DNA from: Collinsella aerofaciens
Lineage (GTDB): Bacteria; Actinomycetota; Coriobacteriia; Coriobacteriales; Coriobacteriaceae
Assembly: GCF_028209885.1 (NCBI RefSeq)
Contig: NZ_JAQLEM010000038.1
Location: 1-15,562, forward strand
DNA length: 15,562 nucleotides
Direction: 5' to 3'
Shown: piece by piece, positions 12,070-15,562 of the stretch
Numbering within the stretch: position 1 is the first letter of the stretch
Layout: each line of letters starts with the position of its first letter
The notes under the pieces: model-generated
Told to the model about the DNA's origin: nothing
What the model saw: only the letters and a program-made list of their open reading frames with translations
Databases searched by the model: none
Made by a program: the position numbers and the translations under genes

Positions 12070-12579
12070 CTAGAGAGAGAAACCTATTTGGACATCGGGG
12101 CGCAAGACCGCAATCCATATCGGGCCTGCAGCAGCTCCAACCCAACGCACCACATAGGTTCCCTTTCGTACATGTGTATCAATCTGCCCCGAAATGCCGG
12201 TGAATGCAATTCCAGACCCGTTTGTCGGATAGCAATCGACGTATTTTTGTTTTCCGCTCACAACCTTGTATAGATATATCGTTCCAGCAAAAGAGAAGGG
12301 ATCGTTCGCAATTTTGTCCGGAAGAACTTGCCACCTCAAAATCCCGCTACCAATATGGTCAAGCTTGACCGTTCCGCCGTCCCCCTCAAAAGTGGCAAGG
12401 GGATTTACCCCAGACTGAGAGTCGGCATCGCCCTCCTTAGCAGTTATCAGCAGGCTGCCCGTATAAGACTGCTGAGGCTCACCTTCAGGACAGGCAGCCT
12501 CGGCCCAAGAAGGGCCACTCAGGCAGAACAGTCCGAGCAGCATCATTACCAACAAAAGAAAACCCTTAGTTCTTTTCAT
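12070..12579 (-). CDS. Secreted protein, unknown
   Basis: 169-aa protein with a clear Sec signal peptide: MKRTKG, then a hydrophobic run (residues 7-20) and a cleavage region SWAEAA around residue 29. The mature part is rich in beta strands (SYTGSLLITAKEG, GGTVKLDHIGSGILRW, TYVVRWVGAAAGPIWIAVL) and contains two cysteines that could form a disulfide (residues about 30 and 117). It could be an extracellular beta-sandwich or adhesion-type domain, but I recognise no family. ATG 12579 has GGGGAT nearby as a moderate ribosome binding site. It leads the leftward pair. Confidence 0.65.
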   Translation of the reverse strand: MKRTKGFLLLVMMLLGLFCLSGPSWAEAACPEGEPQQSYTGSLLITAKEGDADSQSGVNPLATFEGDGGTVKLDHIGSGILRWQVLPDKIANDPFSFAGTIYLYKVVSGKQKYVDCYPTNGSGIAFTGISGQIDTHVRKGTYVVRWVGAAAGPIWIAVLRPDVQIGFSL

Positions 12580-12745
12580 CTATATCCCCAACGTCTCTCG
12601 ACATTTGTATATCGTGACTATTTTAGATCTATATGGCCAATTCGAGCCCTCACCATGGCAATTGCTGCTGGGTTTCTTTTCATTAAAATTTCACTTTGGT
12701 AAATCCCCGCCCCTAAGCATTAAACCCGAAGTCCGCCGAGTGGGC

Positions 12746-12819
12746 GAAAGTAAAAGAGGGTCGAACCAGAAGCAGTTCCCGGACAATTGGCGTCCGGCCA
12801 GACACTTCGGTTCGACCCT
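12746..12819 (-). terminator. Conserved long hairpin, terminator-like, copy 2
   Basis: Inverted copy of 969-1040: outer stem AGGGTCGAACC/GGTTCGACCCT (12757-12767/12809-12819), inner stem GTCCGG/CCGGAC, and TCTTTTACTTT on the minus strand. It differs by a 2-base insertion in the loop. No leftward gene lies directly upstream, so what it would terminate here is unclear. Confidence 0.6.
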
Positions 12820-13263
12820 TTCTTTCAGGATTCTGTAACAGCTGATTGAATTGCAGCGCGCTAGGGCAGGACAGTTCAAAACTAGCGAGGCGTGTCGCCG
12901 CGAGTATAATCGCCGCGATCGACGACGCGGTCGTCCAGCTGCCTCGACACGGCGCCACCGCTGTGCGTCTGGCCCACGGCGCGACAGAAGGAGACACTGT
13001 TGGGGCCGATGGGCTAAGACCGTTGCTGACCATGTGCCATTAGCGGCCATTGGCACATGTCGAGCCAGACTGATTCCGTGGGTATAGGGTGGCATTTCAC
13101 TGAGGTCGGAAACTCCCGCAACCATTGATTATTTTCGATATGTCCGAAATTAATATTACATACATGGGTAACAAGCATATATGGGAGCGCTCAAGTAACC
13201 GAAGTAACCGAGCCGGGGCAAAAAGTGGCAAGAAGGACCCCGGTGAGAAGTTTGGAGGCGAAG
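12820..13263. other. Intergenic region before the Tat-exported protein
   Basis: No gene is supported. It holds a TATAAT at 12907-12912 in GC-rich surroundings and a 9-bp inverted repeat CATGTGCCA/TGGCACATG (about 13031-13059). An AT-rich stretch at about 13120-13170 is a likely place for the promoter of the next operon, though I cannot pick -35/-10 boxes with confidence. Confidence 0.35.
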
Positions 13264-13917
13264 ATGAGTACAACGAAAGACCTGTTTATTACTCGCAGGT
13301 CAATCCTGACGGCAGCCGCATTGGGCGGACTGTCACTAATCACCCCACATGGTGCATTTGCTGATGGTTACAATTCTGAAACTGTAGAATTCCTAGCATT
13401 CCCGGATCTGAGTGAATCTGATGTCGAGGCGATTGTGCGTCAACGTGCAGAGCAAGAAGCGGCCCTTATCATAGAAGAGGCGATGTCATCTGATGATGTT
13501 GAGCTCTATGCGACACGCGGTCGCCCAAGCTACAGCACCGTATACGGGAGCGTGCAAACGAAAGCCAGCGGATGGCACGACGTTGCTGGGCAGCCCCCGG
13601 GGGGCATTCACATCGACGGGAGCGGTTCTGTAAACGTCCAGCGGTATGGCGGCGGTTCGGTGAGTGTATCGGTGCCGCTCCCGAATGGTGTCGGAAGCAT
13701 AGGCGTATCGATACCGCTGGCAAAGCGCGAGGCGATGGCGACTGGGTTTTCCATTGATATCGGCGGCGCTGGCTTTTGGAAAGTAACGGCGAACGTTGAA
13801 CACAAGGTCCAACCGTTTGTTGTTTATGAGACCGTCAATGGCGTCAAGAAGGTGTACAAAAAAGCAGCGACGAATGACTTCTTCCGTCTTGCCTTAGGCA
13901 AGCGAAAAGTAGGATGA
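13264..13917 (+). CDS. Tat-exported protein with Gly/Val-rich domain, unknown
   Basis: 217-aa protein with a twin-arginine-type signal: TRRSIL (Arg11-Arg12), a hydrophobic stretch (about 15-27) and cleavage near AFA33. The mature N-terminus is an acidic helical region (SESDVEAIVRQRAEQEAALI, residues about 46-70). Then comes a Gly/Ser/Val-rich repeat-like beta domain (VNVQRYGGGSVSVSVPLPNG, VGSIGVSIPL) and a strand-rich C-terminus ending in basic RKVG. GGAGG five bases before ATG 13264 fixes the start over one at 13225. One base separates it from the next gene. The plan of leader, acidic pro-region and glycine-rich cationic domain would suit a secreted toxin or bacteriocin-like protein; this is inference. 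Confidence 0.65.
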   Translation: MSTTKDLFITRRSILTAAALGGLSLITPHGAFADGYNSETVEFLAFPDLSESDVEAIVRQRAEQEAALIIEEAMSSDDVELYATRGRPSYSTVYGSVQTKASGWHDVAGQPPGGIHIDGSGSVNVQRYGGGSVSVSVPLPNGVGSIGVSIPLAKREAMATGFSIDIGGAGFWKVTANVEHKVQPFVVYETVNGVKKVYKKAATNDFFRLALGKRKVG

Positions 13918-13918
13918 C

Positions 13919-14347
13919 ATGATAGGCAAGAGCTATGCAAAGATAGCGATTGTTGGCCTTGTAATCGGTCTTGCAATGGCACTATGCGCATCATTCGCGA
14001 AGTATAGGGCCGAGCAATCGTTTATTGATGGCGCTGAAAACGGTTTTGGCATAGACGGGATGTATGTCAACGACGGCGCGACCAGGACGTCTATGGCGAT
14101 TCTTGCAGGCGAAGACATGGAATGGCAAATCTGCAATGACGATGGCTCTTGTCTGAGTGGTCGTTTGGCCGCAACGAGCGATCCGAATTCGTTCGATCTT
14201 CTCGACAATGATGGAGCGGATTGCGGTTCTGTTCACCTTTCATATGCATCGCGAGATGGGATGGACGGCATCCTCTACGTCTCCCACGAAACTGACGATT
14301 TCAAGATGCGCAGAACTAACCGAGCGCCGGCTTTTATCGAGGAGTGA
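13919..14347 (+). CDS. Membrane-anchored small protein, partner of the Tat protein
   Basis: 142-aa protein with a short basic start (MIGKSYAK), one helix at about 8-28 (IAIVGLVIGLAMALCASF) and a soluble external domain of about 110 residues. That domain contains three cysteines near WQICNDDGSC and DCGSVHL and is acidic overall. It starts one base after the previous stop, so translation is probably coupled. Acidic external domains paired with cationic secreted proteins can be immunity or chaperone proteins, but no family is recognised. Confidence 0.65.
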   Translation: MIGKSYAKIAIVGLVIGLAMALCASFAKYRAEQSFIDGAENGFGIDGMYVNDGATRTSMAILAGEDMEWQICNDDGSCLSGRLAATSDPNSFDLLDNDGADCGSVHLSYASRDGMDGILYVSHETDDFKMRRTNRAPAFIEE

Positions 14348-14370
14348 GAGTTCCCGTCGACCTGCCGATC

Positions 14371-14394
14371 AGGCCGCCGGGGTATCGAACCCCG
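14371..14394 (-). other. tRNA T-arm-like sequence, possible tRNA 3' fragment
   Basis: On the minus strand CGGGGTTCGATACCCCG is a perfect 5-bp stem with a seven-base TTCGATA loop, the classic T-arm, followed by GCGGCCT where an acceptor strand would be. The rest of a tRNA is missing upstream. It could be a leftover attachment site or chance. Confidence 0.3.
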
Positions 14395-14426
14395 CATTCA
14401 TCCGTACACACACGGATGAATGCGGG
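14391..14426. repeat. 15-bp perfect hairpin
   Basis: CCCGCATTCATCCGT and ACGGATGAATGCGGG flank a 6-base loop. There is no T-tract on either side. It follows the Tat operon and abuts the T-arm-like sequence. Confidence 0.65.
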
Positions 14427-14457
14427 AAGTGTCCGGATGAAGTTGATAATCAAGGAA

Positions 14458-14492
14458 ACAAAGCCGTCCTGCCTGGGACGGCTTTGTTCTTT
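14458..14492. terminator. Bidirectional rho-independent terminator
   Basis: ACAAAGCCGTCC/GGACGGCTTTGT is a perfect 12-bp stem with a 6-base loop, followed by TCTTT on the plus strand and by TTCCTTG on the minus strand. It serves the Tat operon from the left and the tiny peptide gene from the right. Confidence 0.8.
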
Positions 14493-14509
14493 AAAGGCCG
14501 GGTTTTACC

Positions 14510-14575
14510 CTAGCCCAAAATGGCCAGAATGGTCACCAGAAGAAGAGCGACGATCATAAGACGGAGCTCGGACAT
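14510..14575 (-). CDS. 21-aa hydrophobic peptide, possible type I toxin
   Basis: The peptide starts MSELRLMIVALL and is almost all one membrane helix ending in ILG. The ribosome binding site GGGGAGG is seven bases from ATG 14575, and its first Gs lie in a CCCGA/TCGGG hairpin in the leader. The leader (GGGGAGGTGGTCGCT) resembles that of the 41-aa peptide gene at 2066 (GGGAGGTGATGCCC). TTGACA occurs upstream but without a good -10 box. A terminator follows. It may be a type I toxin or a structural peptide; the antisense partner is not visible. Confidence 0.5.
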   Translation of the reverse strand: MSELRLMIVALLLVTILAILG

Positions 14576-14753
14576 AGCGACCACCTCCCCGAAAACTCGG
14601 GCAGGGCCAAGCTAGCGAAGCGGGGTACGAGCTGACTGCTTTCTGTTTAATGACTGTCAATCTCTTCTGCCGTCTCTTTTCGATTTTACTCAATAGTTAT
14701 AGCTAAACGAGTAATTGCACTCAATTGCAAAACTGGTCCAGCCGCGTTCCGAC

Positions 14754-15395
14754 TTAAAGATTTCTGTTGTCTGGTTCATCTGCCAGATAGTCGTGGGGAA
14801 CATAGTCGACGTGATAACGCTTTTCAAGTTCATCGATGAACCGATCGACCTTTCGAGCATTTTGATAAACCTTTTCAAGCGTTCGGAAAACAGCTTTCTC
14901 GTTATATGCAGGAAGGCCTTGGGTGTTTACGAAGTACATCAGCTGATTTAAATTTGTTCCCTCCTTCAATAACTCGTGATGAAGTTTTTCAACTTCCGCG
15001 ACATTGAAATTGAATGATTCAATCTTTCCGTAAATCGTGGCGCGGCGAACCAACTCGCTTACAGAGATGCCAAGCACTTCCGCGCGCTGTTCGATCGCCT
15101 TTTTTTCTGGAGCGGTAAGCATCACATGAAACGAAACGTCACGTTTCTCGGCGATGGCTTCACCGCGCTCGTCAGTTTTTTCCGGCGCGTGTTTGCGCCC
15201 CTGTTTCTGCAGCGTTTTATTTTTTACGCGTTCGGTTTTCTTGCCAGTCTCAAGACCGTCGAGAGAAATCGAACGGCTAATCAAAACGGAGCGGATTAGT
15301 TCAGCTTCTGTGCAACCGGCTTCGTCACAGAGGCGCTGAAGAATTTCCTTTTCTTCAGCGGTCAACGTCGCTTCGACTTTCTCGCTTCGTCTCAT
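14754..15395 (-). CDS. mobC: MobC-family relaxosome accessory protein, copy 2
   Basis: 213-aa paralogue of the protein at 170-820, in inverted orientation. The first 53 residues and the C-terminal 115 are nearly the same. The linker between the two RHH-like segments (about 54-85) has many changes and is three residues shorter. The GANLNQ motif reads GTNLNQ. ATG 15395 is chosen because GAAGGG lies six bases upstream; an alternative ATG at 15401 would leave no spacing. It is transcribed away from the right oriT-like site. Keeping an intact second copy argues for selection or recent acquisition. Confidence 0.85.
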   Translation of the reverse strand: MRRSEKVEATLTAEEKEILQRLCDEAGCTEAELIRSVLISRSISLDGLETGKKTERVKNKTLQKQGRKHAPEKTDERGEAIAEKRDVSFHVMLTAPEKKAIEQRAEVLGISVSELVRRATIYGKIESFNFNVAEVEKLHHELLKEGTNLNQLMYFVNTQGLPAYNEKAVFRTLEKVYQNARKVDRFIDELEKRYHVDYVPHDYLADEPDNRNL

Positions 15396-15404
15396 TTTCA
15401 TCCC

Positions 15405-15422
15405 TTCAGTTTCGGAGTGGCC
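15405..15422. promoter_or_regulatory. Dyad upstream of mobC copy 2
   Basis: Same TTCGGAG/CTCCGAA dyad as at 137-154, in the equivalent place. Confidence 0.35.
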
Positions 15423-15504
15423 TCCGAAACAAGATTTGGAAAGGTGCGCCGAGTTTTTCTCGGATGCAAAACTGTTTCGCGCGAAACGGAACTCAGCTTT
15501 GCCT

Positions 15505-15562
15505 GTTTTCTTTTCCCGTAGGAGGGAAAAGCAAGATCGTAAATGGCCATAGTTCATGTTTA
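15505..15562 (+). other. oriT: oriT-like site, right copy
   Basis: CTTTTCCC/GGGAAAAG (15510-15517/15524-15531) followed seven bases later by GTAAATG (15539-15545) and GGCCAT. The stem is identical to the left copy while the loop has changed (GTAGGA here, GTGTGA in the left copy read the same way). This is the pattern expected if the hairpin is what matters. Confidence 0.6.

Noticed and set aside
12691..13125. 144-codon minus-strand open frame
   Set aside because: It runs through the conserved hairpin and an inverted repeat and has low-complexity arginine-rich composition with no ribosome binding site.
1..15562. The two ends being an assembly duplicate or terminal overlap
   Set aside because: The arms are inverted and differ by a 3-codon indel, many substitutions and different oriT loops, so they are separate sequences.

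Overview
The window looks like accessory DNA from a mobilizable plasmid or similar element of a high-GC Gram-positive host. The evidence is strong AGGAGG-type ribosome binding sites, a lipoprotein, a Tat-type signal, a holin-like small toxin candidate and blocks of very different GC content. A gut actinobacterium such as a coriobacterium is a guess from overall gene style, not something the sequence proves. No complete relaxase or recognised replication initiator is present.

Both ends carry the same mobilization module in inverted orientation: an oriT-like hairpin at the extreme end, followed inward by a mobC-type relaxosome gene (170-820 on + and 14754-15395 on -). The two genes differ by many substitutions and a 3-codon indel, so they are true paralogues and not an assembly duplicate. 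A conserved hairpin (969-1040 +, 12746-12819 -) and a 24-bp motif (1255-1278 +, 11662-11685 -) lie further in, also in inverted orientation, which gives the window a partly palindromic plan.

From left to right the interior holds: a four-helix membrane protein gene; a probable type I toxin-antitoxin-like unit (41-aa hydrophobic peptide with an antisense promoter); an operon of three translationally coupled calcineurin-like phosphoesterases; a leftward operon of an RHH/coiled-coil (KfrA-like) protein, a small membrane protein with an in-frame TGA, and a DUF5067-like lipoprotein; a serine resolvase; a two-gene type II toxin-antitoxin-like pair behind a palindrome; a 280-aa DNA-binding-type protein with a repeated TGTTAG-N8-CTAACA operator; and an origin-like region (about 8835-9560) with two iteron families ahead of a 182-aa helix-turn-helix protein.

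Directly after that gene comes the most unusual feature: about 53 degenerate octamers in exact 8-bp register, in three arrays of alternating orientation (10152-10311 +, 10426-10545 -, 10668-10811 +), separated by two GC-rich hairpin blocks that are inverted copies of each other. Tandem 7-8 bp operators are a hallmark of ribbon-helix-helix proteins, several of which are encoded here, so a centromere-like, partition or replication-control role is the best guess.

The right third has a 74-aa hypothetical, an orphan RelB-type antitoxin, a secreted protein and XRE-like protein pair, a Tat-exported protein coupled to a membrane-anchored partner, and a second tiny hydrophobic peptide gene. Taken together, the genes suggest transfer (oriT/MobC), multimer resolution (resolvase), stability (toxin-antitoxin candidates), and DNA-binding proteins with arrayed target sites for replication or segregation. 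The cargo is phosphoesterases and surface or secreted proteins.
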